Positions 40,161 through 49,428 of a DNA stretch of 64,000 nucleotides are shown here, piece after piece. Location: positions 62,001 to 126,000 of the forward strand of contig CP018783.1 of the NCBI GenBank assembly GCA_002025645.1, given 5' to 3'. Origin of the DNA: Curtobacterium pusillum. GTDB taxonomy: Bacteria > Actinomycetota > Actinomycetes > Actinomycetales > Microbacteriaceae. The first letter of the stretch is position 1; each line of letters opens with the position of its first letter. The notes under the pieces are model-generated. The model was not told where the DNA came from. It did no database searches and saw only the letters and a list, made by a program, of their open reading frames with translations. The position numbers and the translations under genes are program-made.

Positions 40161-40288
40161 AAACAAATCTCCCTCGGTTCGTGCAGTTCCGTGACAGGGT
40201 GATAGCAATGAGCGTTCCTGGCCGGGCACACAGACGATCCACCTCCGGCGCAGGACCCTTGCATTCACCACCAAGAGAGGCATCGAAC

Positions 40289-41920
40289 ATGGCATCCGTG
40301 TTCAAGAAGCACACAGCGAAGTGGGGCAGGCGCGGCATCGCGCTCGGCGCCGGGGCAGCAGCGACGGCGCTGGTGCTGACCGGCTGCGCGGGCGGCAGTG
40401 TCAGCGACACCGCCCTCGACGGCATCAGCATCGGCACGACCGACAAGATCACCTCGCTCGACCCGGCTGGTTCGTACGACAACGGCTCGTTCGCCGTGCA
40501 GAACCAGGTCTTCCCGTTCCTGATGAACACCCCCGTCGGCAGCCCGGACGTCAAGCCGGACATCGCGACCAAGGCCGAGTTCACGAACGACACCACGTAC
40601 ACGGTGACGCTCAAGAAGGGCCTGAAGTTCGCCAACGGACATGACCTGACGTCGAGCGACGTCAAGTTCTCGTTCGACCGCGAGCTGAAGATCAACAACG
40701 AGAACGGCCCGCAGTCCCTGCTCGCCAACCTCAAGAGCATCGACACGCCGGACGACACCACGGTCGTCTTCAACCTCGACCACGCCGACCAGACCTGGCC
40801 GCAGGTGCTCTCCAGCCCCGCCGGCCCGATCGTCGACGAGCAGGTGTTCTCCGCCGACAAGCTGACGCCGGCGGCCGACATCGTCAAGGGCAAGGCGTTC
40901 GCCGGCCAGTACTCGATCAGCTCCTACAAGGAGAACGACACGATCCAGTACAAGGCGAACAAGAACTACGACGGGCTCCTGGGCAAGCCGAAGACCGACG
41001 AGGTCACGGCCAGCTACTACACCAAGGAGACCGACCTCAAGCTCGCCGTGCAGAAGGGCGACGTCGACGTGGCGTACCGCTCGCTGACGCCGACCGACAT
41101 CGCCGACCTCCGCAAGGACGACAAGGTCAAGGTCACCGACGGCCCCGGCGGCGAGATCCGCTACCTGGTCTTCAACTTCAACACGCAGCCCTACGGCGCG
41201 AAGCAGTCGGACGCCGACGAGACGAAGGCCCTCGCCGTGCGCCAGGCCGTCGCCGACGTCGTGGACCGCGAGAAGCTCGCGAAGGACGTCTACAACGACA
41301 CCTACTCGCCGCTCTACTCGATGGTGCCGGACGGCCTGACGGGCGCAGCGAAGCCGTTCGAGAAGCTGTACGGCGACGGCGACGGCGGTGCTGACGTCGA
41401 CAAGGCGAAGGACACGCTGTCGAAGGCCGGCGTCACCGGCAAGGTGCAGCTCGACATCCAGTACGCACCGGACCACTACGGTTCGACGTCGGACGACGAG
41501 TACGCGGAGCTCAAGACCCAGCTCGAGAACTCCGGCCTGTTCACCGTGAACATCCAGTCGACGGTCTACACGACGTACGCACAGGAGCGCACGAAGGACG
41601 CCTACCCGGTGTACCAGCTCGGTTGGTTCCCGGACTTCTCGGACGCGGACAACTACCTGTCGCCGTTCTTCACGAAGGACAACTTCGTCCAGAACCACTA
41701 CGACGACTCGACGATCCAGGGGCTCATCTCCGACGAGCAGCAGGAGTCCGACAAGGACAAGCGCGCCACCCTCATCGAGCAGGCGCAGGAGCGTGAGGCG
41801 ACGCAGATCTCGACGCTGCCGCTGCTCCAGGGCAAGTCCGTCGCCGTCGCGGCCAAGGACGTCAAGGGCCTGACGCTCGACTCCTCGTACAAGTTCCGCT
41901 ACGCGACCCTCTCCAAGTAA
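40289..41920 (+). CDS. ABC transporter substrate-binding lipoprotein (oligopeptide/dipeptide type)
   Basis: The 543-residue protein is a family 5 solute-binding protein. It has a twin-Arg-like basic start, a signal with lipobox LTGC (C33 is the lipidation site), then SLDPAGSYDNGSFAVQNQVFPFL and the family blocks VTLKKGLKFANGHDLTSSDVKFSFDR and AVRQAVADVVDREKLAKDVY. It delivers peptides or similar ligands to the permeases below. ATG 40289 follows AGAGAGG at 8 nt; the frame is open upstream but the signal peptide begins here. Confidence 0.92.
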   Translation: MASVFKKHTAKWGRRGIALGAGAAATALVLTGCAGGSVSDTALDGISIGTTDKITSLDPAGSYDNGSFAVQNQVFPFLMNTPVGSPDVKPDIATKAEFTNDTTYTVTLKKGLKFANGHDLTSSDVKFSFDRELKINNENGPQSLLANLKSIDTPDDTTVVFNLDHADQTWPQVLSSPAGPIVDEQVFSADKLTPAADIVKGKAFAGQYSISSYKENDTIQYKANKNYDGLLGKPKTDEVTASYYTKETDLKLAVQKGDVDVAYRSLTPTDIADLRKDDKVKVTDGPGGEIRYLVFNFNTQPYGAKQSDADETKALAVRQAVADVVDREKLAKDVYNDTYSPLYSMVPDGLTGAAKPFEKLYGDGDGGADVDKAKDTLSKAGVTGKVQLDIQYAPDHYGSTSDDEYAELKTQLENSGLFTVNIQSTVYTTYAQERTKDAYPVYQLGWFPDFSDADNYLSPFFTKDNFVQNHYDDSTIQGLISDEQQESDKDKRATLIEQAQEREATQISTLPLLQGKSVAVAAKDVKGLTLDSSYKFRYATLSK

Positions 41921-41931
41921 CACCGACGACG

Positions 41932-41966
41932 ACCAGGGGGCGTTCCCACGAGGGACGCCCCCTGGT
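41932..41966 (+). terminator. Hairpin between binding protein and permease genes
   Basis: ACCAGGGGGCGT (41932-41943) and its exact reverse complement (41955-41966) flank an 11-nt loop. Such hairpins often let the binding protein be made in excess over the permeases, by partial termination or by protecting the upstream mRNA. Confidence 0.75.
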
Positions 41967-41992
41967 CACGTCCACGAAAGGCACCCCTCCCC

Positions 41993-43102
41993 GTGACCCT
42001 CAGCACCCCCGAGGCGACGCAGGACGTGAACGGTTCCGACCCCACCAAGCCACAGGCACAGCGCAGTGCCAAGAGCAGTGGTGGCGGGCTCGGCCGGTAC
42101 GTCCTCGTCCGGTTCCTCCTCATCTTCCCGACCGTCTTCATCCTGGTGACGCTCGTGTTCTTCCTGATGCGCGTCATCGGGAACCCGATCACCGCGTCCG
42201 TCGGCGGTCGACTCACCCCGAGCCAGCTGCAGGAACGCCTGCACGCGGCCGGGTACGACCGACCCGTGCTCGTGCAGTACTTCGAGTACCTCGGCAAGAT
42301 CGTCCGCGGTGACTTCGGCACGACGGCGACCGACAACCGTCCGATCACCGAGATCATCGTCACGTACGGTGGCGCCACCGCGGAGCTCGTGTTCTACGCG
42401 CTCATCGTCGCGCTGGTGCTCGGCATCCCGCTCGGCATGCTCGCCGCGTACATGCGCGACAAGTGGCCCGATGTGCTGTTCCGCGCCCTCGCCATCCTGA
42501 CCTACGCCACGCCGGTGTTCTTCGGCGGCCTGCTGCTGAAGCTCGTCTTCTCGGTCTGGCTGGGCTGGCTGCCGCTCGGTGACCGCGCCTCGACACGGGT
42601 GTCACTCGTCCTCGACAACATCCCCGGCGCCACCGGCATCTACATCATCGACGCACTGCGGACCGGCAACGCCCAGATCATCACCGACGTCCTGGCGCAC
42701 GCCGTGCTGCCCGCGATGACGCTCGGCCTGCTGACCGCCGGCATCTTCCTCCGCCTGGTGCGCGCGAACATGATCGGGTCGCTCGGGTCGGAGTACGTCG
42801 ACGCGGCCCGCTCCCGCGGCGTCCGCGAGTCCCGTCTCGTCCGGACGCACGCGTTCCGGCCGGCCCTGGTGCCGATCATCACCGTGATGGGGCTGCAGAT
42901 CGCGATGCTCCTGGGTGGGTCCGTCCTGACCGAGACCACCTTCGGCTGGCGCGGGCTCGGCTTCGAGCTGAACCAGTACCTGTCGGCCCGCGACTTCGTC
43001 GCCGTCCAGGGCATCGTCGCGATGCTCGCCGTGATCGTCGCGGTGACGAACTTCATCGTCGACGTCGTCGCGGCACTGATCGACCCGAGAGTGAGGTTCT
43101 AG
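41993..43102 (+). CDS. ABC transporter permease, DppB/OppB type
   Basis: The 369-residue permease has a Ser/Gly-rich N-terminus, then about six membrane segments (first at residues 36-60, VLVRFLLIFPTVFILVTLVF), and the cytoplasmic EAA loop YVDAARSRGVRESRL that docks the ATPase. It starts at GTG 41993, after GAAAGG. The partner permease begins 2 nt after its stop. Confidence 0.9.
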   Translation: MTLSTPEATQDVNGSDPTKPQAQRSAKSSGGGLGRYVLVRFLLIFPTVFILVTLVFFLMRVIGNPITASVGGRLTPSQLQERLHAAGYDRPVLVQYFEYLGKIVRGDFGTTATDNRPITEIIVTYGGATAELVFYALIVALVLGIPLGMLAAYMRDKWPDVLFRALAILTYATPVFFGGLLLKLVFSVWLGWLPLGDRASTRVSLVLDNIPGATGIYIIDALRTGNAQIITDVLAHAVLPAMTLGLLTAGIFLRLVRANMIGSLGSEYVDAARSRGVRESRLVRTHAFRPALVPIITVMGLQIAMLLGGSVLTETTFGWRGLGFELNQYLSARDFVAVQGIVAMLAVIVAVTNFIVDVVAALIDPRVRF

Positions 43103-43104
43103 AG

Positions 43105-44100
43105 ATGGCTGACACCTCCCTCGTCGACCGCCACGAGCCGCTCTGGAAGCGGCTGCCCGTCGTCCTCCAGCTCCGCAAGAGCACGGGCTGGCAGCGCGCC
43201 ATGCTCATCACCGGCGTGGTCATCTGCGCCCTGTACCTGATCGTCGCGATCGCCGCGCCGCTCATCGCCCCGTACGGCTTCGGCCAGCTGCAGGGCGCCG
43301 ACGGCCAGAGCTTCCCGCGCACCGGCGAGCCGAGCTCCGTGCACATCTGGGGTACCACGGTCGGTGGCTTCGACGTGTTCAGCCGTGTGGTCTACGGCGC
43401 GCGCACCGCGGTGCTCGTCGTGATCGTGGCCGTCGTCGTGTCGATCATCATCGGCGTCATCCTCGGCATGGTCTCCGGCTACATCGGCGGCTGGCTCGAC
43501 CGGGTGCTCGTCGTGGTCGCGGACGCGATCTACGCGTTCCCGTCGCTGCTGCTGGCGATCGTCGTCTCGATCGTCATCTCCGGCGGCAACTCGAGCTACT
43601 CCGGCGGCATCATCGCCGCGGCCATCTCGATCACGGTCGTGTACGTCCCGCAGTACTTCCGGGTCGTCCGCGCCGAGGCCGTCCGCCTGAAGAACGAGGC
43701 GTTCGTCGAGTCGGCGCGCGTGATGGGCACGAACCCGTGGCGCATCATGACGCGGCACGTGCTCCGCAACTCGACGCGCTCCCTGCCGCTGATCCTCACG
43801 CTGAACGCGAGCGACGCGATCCTGACGCTCGCGGGCCTCGGGTTCCTGGGCTTCGGCATCGGCCCGACCAGCGGCGCCGAGTGGGGCTACGACCTCAGCC
43901 GCGCGCTGTCCGACGTCGCGAGCGGCGTCTGGTGGACCGGTGTCTTCCCGGGTGTCGCGATCGTCGTGCTCGTGCTCGGCGTCACGTTCATCGGCGAGAG
44001 CCTCAACGACATCTCCGATCCCCGTCTGCGCGCGCGCCGGCGGCTGAAGCAGCTGGTGTCGCGCAAGCAGGCCGCCAGCACGGAAGGGGCGGCAGCATGA
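43105..44100 (+). CDS. ABC transporter permease, DppC/OppC type
   Basis: The 331-residue protein has an N-terminal oligopeptide-permease C region, about six membrane segments, and the EAA loop FVESARVMGTNPWRIMTRHVL. It forms the import channel with the preceding permease. Its stop overlaps the ATPase start by ATGA. Confidence 0.9.
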   Translation: MADTSLVDRHEPLWKRLPVVLQLRKSTGWQRAMLITGVVICALYLIVAIAAPLIAPYGFGQLQGADGQSFPRTGEPSSVHIWGTTVGGFDVFSRVVYGARTAVLVVIVAVVVSIIIGVILGMVSGYIGGWLDRVLVVVADAIYAFPSLLLAIVVSIVISGGNSSYSGGIIAAAISITVVYVPQYFRVVRAEAVRLKNEAFVESARVMGTNPWRIMTRHVLRNSTRSLPLILTLNASDAILTLAGLGFLGFGIGPTSGAEWGYDLSRALSDVASGVWWTGVFPGVAIVVLVLGVTFIGESLNDISDPRLRARRRLKQLVSRKQAASTEGAAA

Positions 44101-45770
44101 CCGACACCACCACGGAACCGGTCGTCGTCGTCGACGACCTCACCGTCACCTTCGCGACCGACGGCGGCGCCGTCGACGCGGTCAAGGGCGTCAGCCTGGA
44201 CGTCCGCCCCGGTGAGGTCCTCGCCCTCGTCGGCGAGTCCGGCTCCGGCAAGTCCGTGACGGCCCGCAGCATCCTCCGGCTGATGCCGGAGACGGCGACC
44301 CTCGGCGGTGCGGTCTACCTCGACGGCACGGACGTCGTCACGGTCGGCGCGCAGAAGCTGCGGAGCCTCCGCGGCACCGCCGGCGCGATGGTGTTCCAGG
44401 AACCGTCGACAGCGCTCAACCCGGTCTTCACGGTCGGGTGGCAGATCGCCGAGGGGCTCCGCGCGCACGGCGGTGTCTCGAAGAAGGAGGCCCGCGCGAA
44501 GGCGATCGACTACCTCCGCCGCGTCGGCATCCCCGACCCGGAGACCCGCGTCGACCACTACCCGCACCAGTTCTCCGGCGGGCAGAAGCAGCGCGTCGTG
44601 ATCGCGAGCGCGCTGGCCCTCGAACCGTCGGTGATCATCGCGGACGAACCGACGACGGCGCTCGACGTGACGGTGCAGGCCGAGATCCTCGACCTGCTCC
44701 GCCGCTGCCGCGACGAGTTCGGCGCCGCGATCGTGGTCATCACGCACAACATGGGCGTGGTGGCCGACCTGGCCGACCGGGTCGCCGTGATGTACCAGGG
44801 CGAGGTCGTCGAGGAGGCACCGGTCCGCGAGCTCTTCGCGGACCCGAAGGCCGACTACACGAAGCGGCTCCTCGCCGCCGTGCCCCGGCTCGAGGCCTCG
44901 ACCGGAGTCGCCCGTCGCGCCGCGATCACGTCGGATGTCGAACCGCTGGTGTCGGCGAAGGGACTCGAGATCGAGTACCCGGGCCGGCTCGGTGCGCACG
45001 CGTTCAAGGCAGTGAAGGGCGTCGACCTCGACATCCGCCCCGGCGAGGTGCTCGGCCTGGTGGGGGAGTCCGGCTCGGGCAAGACCACGATCGGCCGGGC
45101 GATGGCCGGTCTGACGCGGGTCACGGGCGGATCGCTCCGCGTGCTCGGCACCGAGATGCTCGGGTACCGCGAGCGGGACTTCAAGCGGCACCGCAAGGAC
45201 ATCGGGTTCGTCTTCCAGGACCCGGCGACCTCGTTCAACCCGCTGCTCACGATCTCGGAGTGCGTCGCCGAACCCCTCGTCGTGCACGGCGAGGTTTCGA
45301 GCCCGCGAGCCGCCCGGAAGCGGGTCGGCGAGCTCCTCGAGATGGTGCAACTGCCGGCAGCGTACGGCGACCGCTACCCGCACGAGCTGTCCGGTGGCCA
45401 GCGCCAGCGTGCGTCGCTCGCGCGGTCGATCGCGTTGCGTCCGAAGCTGCTCATCGCCGACGAGCCGACGAGTGCGCTCGACGTGTCGGTGCAGGCACGC
45501 GTGCTCGAGCTGTTCCTCGAGCTCCAGCAGGACCTCGGGTTCGCGTCGCTGTTCATCAGCCACGACCTCGCGGTCGTCGGCGCGCTCTCGGACCGGATCG
45601 CGGTGCTCTACCGCGGTGACCTGGTCGAGACCGGGACGACGGCCGAGGTCCTCGGCGCACCGCAGCACCCGTACACGCAGCGACTCCTGGCGTCACTCCC
45701 GGTGCCGGACCCAGCGGAACAGGCCGAGCGACGGCGTACGCTTGAGGCACTGGAGCAAGCCGGGTCCTGA
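44097..45770 (+). CDS. Fused dual ATPase of the peptide ABC importer (OppD-OppF fusion)
   Basis: The 557-residue protein joins two complete ABC ATPase domains. The first has Walker A GESGSGKS at residues 46-53, signature FSGGQKQR and IIADEPTTALD. The second has Walker A GESGSGKT at 323-330, signature LSGGQRQR and LIADEPTSALD. Each carries the oligopeptide C-terminal tail (DYTKRLLAAVPRL; HPYTQRLLASLP). Both sites look intact. A 23-bp family A hairpin follows. Confidence 0.93.
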   Translation: MTDTTTEPVVVVDDLTVTFATDGGAVDAVKGVSLDVRPGEVLALVGESGSGKSVTARSILRLMPETATLGGAVYLDGTDVVTVGAQKLRSLRGTAGAMVFQEPSTALNPVFTVGWQIAEGLRAHGGVSKKEARAKAIDYLRRVGIPDPETRVDHYPHQFSGGQKQRVVIASALALEPSVIIADEPTTALDVTVQAEILDLLRRCRDEFGAAIVVITHNMGVVADLADRVAVMYQGEVVEEAPVRELFADPKADYTKRLLAAVPRLEASTGVARRAAITSDVEPLVSAKGLEIEYPGRLGAHAFKAVKGVDLDIRPGEVLGLVGESGSGKTTIGRAMAGLTRVTGGSLRVLGTEMLGYRERDFKRHRKDIGFVFQDPATSFNPLLTISECVAEPLVVHGEVSSPRAARKRVGELLEMVQLPAAYGDRYPHELSGGQRQRASLARSIALRPKLLIADEPTSALDVSVQARVLELFLELQQDLGFASLFISHDLAVVGALSDRIAVLYRGDLVETGTTAEVLGAPQHPYTQRLLASLPVPDPAEQAERRRTLEALEQAGS

Positions 45771-45783
45771 CCCGACGCGACCA

Positions 45784-45830
45784 GCCTGGAGGCGCGGCGT
45801 GCGTCGACGACGCACGCCGCGCCTCCAGGC
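45784..45830 (+). terminator. Family A hairpin, 23-bp perfect stem
   Basis: The arms at 45784-45806 and 45808-45830 are exact reverse complements around a single A. The outer ends are GCCTGGAGGCGCGG and CCGCGCCTCCAGGC. It ends the importer operon 13 nt after the stop and is the longest spaced family A pair in the window. Confidence 0.8.
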
Positions 45831-45915
45831 GGTCACCTCCACCGCACCACGCACGACGGCCGGTGCACCCGGCCCGTCGCGAACCGCCGCCAGGGGGCGG
45901 CGTGGAAGGGGACCC

Positions 45916-46854
45916 ATGATCGCGGTGAACGGACCGGCGGTCGTCGCAGACGACGTGTCGATCGAGTACCGGAGCGGACGGGGGACGGACGCGATCCGTG
46001 CCGTCGACGGCGTCAGCCTGACGGTCCGCCAGGGGGAGATCCTCGCCGTGCTCGGCGAGTCGGGGTCCGGCAAGTCGACGTTCGCCGCGGCGATCGCGGG
46101 GCAGCTCGGCGCCACCGGCGAGGGCGAGGGGGCCCACCGTCGACACATCGTCGGGGGCGAACTCACCGTGCTCGGGCAGAAGACCCGCGGGCTGCGGACG
46201 ACCTCGCGGAAGGCCGAACGGCTCAGCGGTCGCATCGGCTACCTGCCGCAGGACGGCGCCGACCGGCTCAGCCCGGACCTGACCGTCGGCGAGGCCATCG
46301 CCGAACCGATCTACGTGCGCGACCGTCGTTTCGACCGGAAGGAAGCCGGCCTCATCGTCGCGCGCCTGGTCGACGCCGTACACCTGCCGCTCGGCGTGAT
46401 GCGGCTCAACACGTGGGAGCTCTCGAGCGGACAGCGGCAGCGTGTCGCCCTCGCCCGGGCGCTCGTCCTCGAGCCGCAGCTCCTCGTCGCCGACGAACCC
46501 GCGCGCGGCGTGGACGTGCTCGTGCGCCAGTCGGTGCTCGAGGCACTCGCGACCCTGCAGCGGAACCGGCAGTTCTCGGCGGTCGTCGTGTCGAGCGACC
46601 TCCGCGAGGCCCGGGCCCTCGCCGACCGGGTGGCGATCATGGCGGAGAGCCGTCTCGTCGGCCTCGGCACCTTCGACGAGGTCCTCGACAACCCCGTCGA
46701 CCCCTACGTCAAGACGCTCGCGGCGACGGCGGCCCGGCCGGTGAAGCGACGCCCCGTCGCCGCGGCCGTGAACCCGGCCCGTCGCTCGTCGGCACCCCGC
46801 CGGCCCGTCTCGGCCGGCACCGGACCGCGTTCGGAACGGCAGGAGAACGCGTGA
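45916..46854 (+). CDS. Additional ABC ATPase with non-standard signature and switch residue
   Basis: The 312-residue protein has Walker A GESGSGKST at residues 47-55 and a Q-loop in GYLPQDGADRL. Its signature reads LSSGQRQR instead of LSGGQ, Walker B continues DEPARGVDV instead of DEPTSALD, and the switch histidine is replaced by serine in VVVSSDLREA. It resembles the OppD branch with a Pro/Arg-rich tail. It follows the importer operon after a hairpin, with GGAAGGGG before ATG. It may be a slow or regulatory ATPase, or serve another permease. Confidence 0.85.
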   Translation: MIAVNGPAVVADDVSIEYRSGRGTDAIRAVDGVSLTVRQGEILAVLGESGSGKSTFAAAIAGQLGATGEGEGAHRRHIVGGELTVLGQKTRGLRTTSRKAERLSGRIGYLPQDGADRLSPDLTVGEAIAEPIYVRDRRFDRKEAGLIVARLVDAVHLPLGVMRLNTWELSSGQRQRVALARALVLEPQLLVADEPARGVDVLVRQSVLEALATLQRNRQFSAVVVSSDLREARALADRVAIMAESRLVGLGTFDEVLDNPVDPYVKTLAATAARPVKRRPVAAAVNPARRSSAPRRPVSAGTGPRSERQENA

Positions 46855-47864
46855 GCGCGGGGTCCGGTGCCCGCGGGCACCGCGCCGTCGTGACGGACGC
46901 GGGTGCTGCACTGCCGATCGCGCCGCCCGCCGCTGGTCCGGTCGCGATCGCGCCCACGACGTCGTCGGCGTCGTTGCACGAATCCGCGGTCGCGTCCGCC
47001 GGGGGGACGGTCGGCCCGTTGGACGCCGAGGCCCGCGGGCTGGTGTGGCTCGACCCCCGCGACCCCGCCGGCCTGTCGGACGCGTTGGAGTCCGCTCCCG
47101 GCGTCGGCTGGGTCCAGCTGCCGTTCGCCGGCGTCGACGCCTTCGCCGCGCTCATCCAGTCCTACGGTGACCGGGTGCTCTTCACCTCCGCCAAGGGGGC
47201 GTACGCCGAGCCGGTCGCCGAGCACGCGCTCGCCCTGACCCTCGGGACGCTCCGGGTGCTGCAGAAGCGTGCTCGTGCGCGCTCCTGGGCGACGGAGCCC
47301 GAGGGTGTCTCGCTGTACGGCCGGAACGTCGTCGTCATCGGTGCCGGCGGGATCGCGCAGGAGTACATCCGGTTGCTCGCGCCGTTCGAGGTCTCGGTGA
47401 CCGTGGTGCGGCGCTCGACGTCGCCCGTCGACGGTGCCGACCGTACCGTCACCACGGACCAGCTCGACGAGGTCCTGCCCGATGCCGACGTGGTGATGAT
47501 CGCCGCCGCCATGACGTCCGGCACGGCGAAGCTGTTCGGGCCTGCGCAGTTCGCGCTGATGAAGCCGTCCGCACGACTCGTGAACATCGCCCGCGGGGGA
47601 CTCGTCGACACCGACGCCCTGGTGGACGCACTGCGCGACGGCTCCATCGGGGCCGCTGGTCTCGACGTGACCGATCCCGAGCCACTGCCCGACGGCCACC
47701 CGCTGTGGGACGAGCCGGGCGCGATCATCACGCCGCACCAGGCCGACACGCCGGAGATGGTGGCGCCGCTGCTCGCTGAGCGGGTGCGGCTGAACACGGC
47801 TGCGTTCCTCGGTGGCGCCGGCTCGGGGTTCGTGGGGGTCGTCGACCCGGTGGCGGGGTACTGA
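46851..47864 (+). CDS. D-isomer-specific 2-hydroxyacid dehydrogenase family protein
   Basis: The 337-residue protein has the NAD-binding motif VVVIGAGGIAQEYIRLLAPF, RLVNIARGGLVDTDALVDAL with the catalytic Arg, a Glu region DPEPLPDGHPLWDEP, and the catalytic His in ITPHQADTP. The substrate is unknown. The N-terminal ~45 residues are Ala/Pro-rich and poorly defined. GTG 46851 overlaps the ATPase stop, so it is made with it. Confidence 0.88.
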   Translation: MSAGSGARGHRAVVTDAGAALPIAPPAAGPVAIAPTTSSASLHESAVASAGGTVGPLDAEARGLVWLDPRDPAGLSDALESAPGVGWVQLPFAGVDAFAALIQSYGDRVLFTSAKGAYAEPVAEHALALTLGTLRVLQKRARARSWATEPEGVSLYGRNVVVIGAGGIAQEYIRLLAPFEVSVTVVRRSTSPVDGADRTVTTDQLDEVLPDADVVMIAAAMTSGTAKLFGPAQFALMKPSARLVNIARGGLVDTDALVDALRDGSIGAAGLDVTDPEPLPDGHPLWDEPGAIITPHQADTPEMVAPLLAERVRLNTAAFLGGAGSGFVGVVDPVAGY

Positions 47865-47876
47865 GCCCTGTCGGGC

Positions 47877-47931
47877 GCGGCGTGCCCGGTCTCGCGGGCG
47901 GCGCGCCCGTTCCCGCGGGCGGCACGCCCGG
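47877..47931. repeat. 21-nt tandem repeat upstream of tRNA-Asn
   Basis: A unit near GCGGCGYGCCCGKTCYCGCGG occurs twice in full (47877-47897, 47898-47918) and once in part. Arms within units are partly complementary, so it may also fold as a terminator for the dehydrogenase gene. Confidence 0.65.
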
Positions 47932-47970
47932 GATGCATGCCGGATGCGTGGGGTGCCTCCGGGTTGCTGC

Positions 47971-47976
47971 TATGCT
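47971..47976 (+). promoter_or_regulatory. Probable -10 box for tRNA-Asn
   Basis: TATGCT lies about 40 nt before the tRNA. No convincing -35 box is seen. Confidence 0.4.
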
Positions 47977-48016
47977 GTTACCCGTTGTTCGCACGACATT
48001 CGCCAGCGGACAGTGA

Positions 48017-48089
48017 TCCTCGATAGCTCAATTGGCAGAGCAGCCGGCTGTTAACCGGCAGGTTGTTGGTTCGAGTCCAACTCGGGGAG
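48017..48089 (+). tRNA. tRNA-Asn (anticodon GTT)
   Basis: The 73-nt gene folds as a cloverleaf. The acceptor pairs TCCTCGA with TCGGGGA, the anticodon loop CTGTTAA places GTT at 48050-48052 between 5-bp stems, and the T loop is GTTCGAG. The discriminator is G and CCA is not encoded, as in many actinobacteria. Confidence 0.95.
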
Positions 48090-48094
48090 CAGGC

Positions 48095-48123
48095 AGGCCC
48101 TCACCTTCGGGTGGGGGCCTTTT
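48095..48123 (+). terminator. Intrinsic terminator after tRNA-Asn
   Basis: AGGCCC..CACC, a TTCG tetraloop, GGTG..GGGCCT and a run of T form a textbook Rho-independent terminator. It is the only one here with a clear T-tract. Confidence 0.9.
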
Positions 48124-48162
48124 GTGTGCCCCGGTGCGGGGTGGCCGAGTGGCGGGCGGCGG

Positions 48163-48232
48163 GCGAGTTTCGCGCTCGGCGACCCTTCTCGGGCTCCGGA
48201 GCGCGAGAACTGTCGCTGGGGCCGAGTCTCGC
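48163..48232. repeat. Family C inverted pair upstream of the lipoprotein gene
   Basis: A 29-nt arm (48163-48191, starting GCGAGTTTCGCGC and ending CCTTCTCG) faces an inverted copy (48204-48232). The inverted arm closely resembles the arm at 54451-54479 near fabF. Together they define a third repeat family. Confidence 0.7.
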
Positions 48233-48283
48233 GGGGCACCGGCCGCGTGCCGGACTCGCAGCGGACGCTTGGGCGGAAGCTGT

Positions 48284-48289
48284 TAGCGT
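48284..48289 (+). promoter_or_regulatory. -10 box TAGCGT for the lipoprotein gene
   Basis: TAGCGT ends 6 nt before GTG 48296, the leaderless pattern. Confidence 0.55.
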
Positions 48290-48295
48290 TCACAG

Positions 48296-48784
48296 GTGAT
48301 CACCGTGCGCCGAGCCTTCGCCATGGGCGTCGTCGTCGCCGCGGCGATCGGCCTCGTCGGCTGCACGACCGGGGCGGAGTCCGAGCCCGAGGACTCCCTC
48401 GACACCGGAGCGACCTCCGGGGTCTCGGCCTCCGGGACCTCGCCGATCGTGTTCGCGTTCGTGTGTGCGGACGGTTCGTCCGAGCGCACCGAGACGTACA
48501 CGACCTACTCGGCGGTGTGGGAGGACGACCGCACCGACTGCACGGCCGAGCGGATCACCGGGACGGAGATGTCGTCGCAGCAGCGTGCCGCCGTGCAGGC
48601 GACCGACGGCGACGCGACCCTCGAGGAGCTCGCGTCCGGGTGCGCCGTGCGGGGGAGCGGTCCGTGGGTGGACGCAGTGACCTCGGCGGCCCAGGCGCAC
48701 GTCGCGGCCGGTCTGCTCGAGTACTGCCCCGGTCATCCGGAGACCGACCACCTGCGCGACGCACTCGCTGCCTGGCGGGGCTGA
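48296..48784 (+). CDS. Small secreted lipoprotein of unknown function
   Basis: The 162-residue protein has a signal peptide with lipobox LVGC, so C23 is the likely lipid anchor. A Ser/Glu-rich linker follows (about 24-50). The mature part has four more cysteines (in FVCADG, TDCTAE, SGCAVRG and EYCPGH), allowing two disulfides. I recognise no named family. GTG 48296 sits 6 nt after TAGCGT. Confidence 0.78.
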   Translation: MITVRRAFAMGVVVAAAIGLVGCTTGAESEPEDSLDTGATSGVSASGTSPIVFAFVCADGSSERTETYTTYSAVWEDDRTDCTAERITGTEMSSQQRAAVQATDGDATLEELASGCAVRGSGPWVDAVTSAAQAHVAAGLLEYCPGHPETDHLRDALAAWRG

Positions 48785-48825
48785 CCCGCGCCTCCAGGCT
48801 CGGCGGAGGGCGTCAGCCCGCGGCG

Positions 48826-49401
48826 TCAGCCCTCGGGGTGGTCGCGACCCGGCAGCCAGGACTTGCCCGGCCCGCCCCAGCTGTTCTTGCGGATCGCCTT
48901 CGCGACCTGCTTGCCGTAGGGGTGCACGAGCCGGTCGGCGTAGAGGTACCCGTCGAGGTGGTCGTACTCGTGCTGGAAGATGCGGGCGAGCCAGCCGTGC
49001 GCCTCGACCTCGAACGGCTCGCCGTGCTCGTCGACGGCGCGGAGCAACGCTGCCTCGGACCGGCGGAGCGGGAAGCGCTCACCCGGCACGGAGAGGCAGC
49101 CCTCGGACTCCTCGTCCTCGTCGAGCTCCTCCACAGCCTCGGGGACGGCGGGGGTCGTCCACAGGACGGGGTTCACGGCGACACCGCGGTGCAGGACCTC
49201 GTCATCATCGGTCCATGAGTACACGAAGAGCCGCTTGCCGACGCCGACCTGGGGTCCGGCGAGACCGACGCCCGGCGCCAGGTCCATGGTCTCGAACATG
49301 TCGGCGACGAGGGAACGGAGGTCGTCATCGAACTCGGTGACCTCGGCTGCACGCTCGTGCAGGACGGGTTCGCCGGTGATGCGGATCGGGAGAACGGCCA
49401 T
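48826..49401 (-). CDS. def: Peptide deformylase
   Basis: Def removes the formyl group from new proteins. The 191-residue enzyme has motif 1 GVGLAGPQ (usually GxGLAAPQ) at 44-51, motif 2 EGCLS with metal ligand C102, and motif 3 HEYDH with H144, E145 and H148. An acidic loop precedes motif 2. The ATG is 6 nt after a minus-strand TAACCT box (49408-49413). A family A half-site (48786-48798) lies downstream. Confidence 0.94.
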   Translation of the reverse strand: MAVLPIRITGEPVLHERAAEVTEFDDDLRSLVADMFETMDLAPGVGLAGPQVGVGKRLFVYSWTDDDEVLHRGVAVNPVLWTTPAVPEAVEELDEDEESEGCLSVPGERFPLRRSEAALLRAVDEHGEPFEVEAHGWLARIFQHEYDHLDGYLYADRLVHPYGKQVAKAIRKNSWGGPGKSWLPGRDHPEG

Positions 49402-49428
49402 TCACCCAGGTTATCCGGCGGGGGACGG

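Noticed and set aside
48017..48123. Integrated mobile element at tRNA-Asn
   Set aside because: No integrase or duplicated tRNA 3' end is seen; the terminator and next gene look native.
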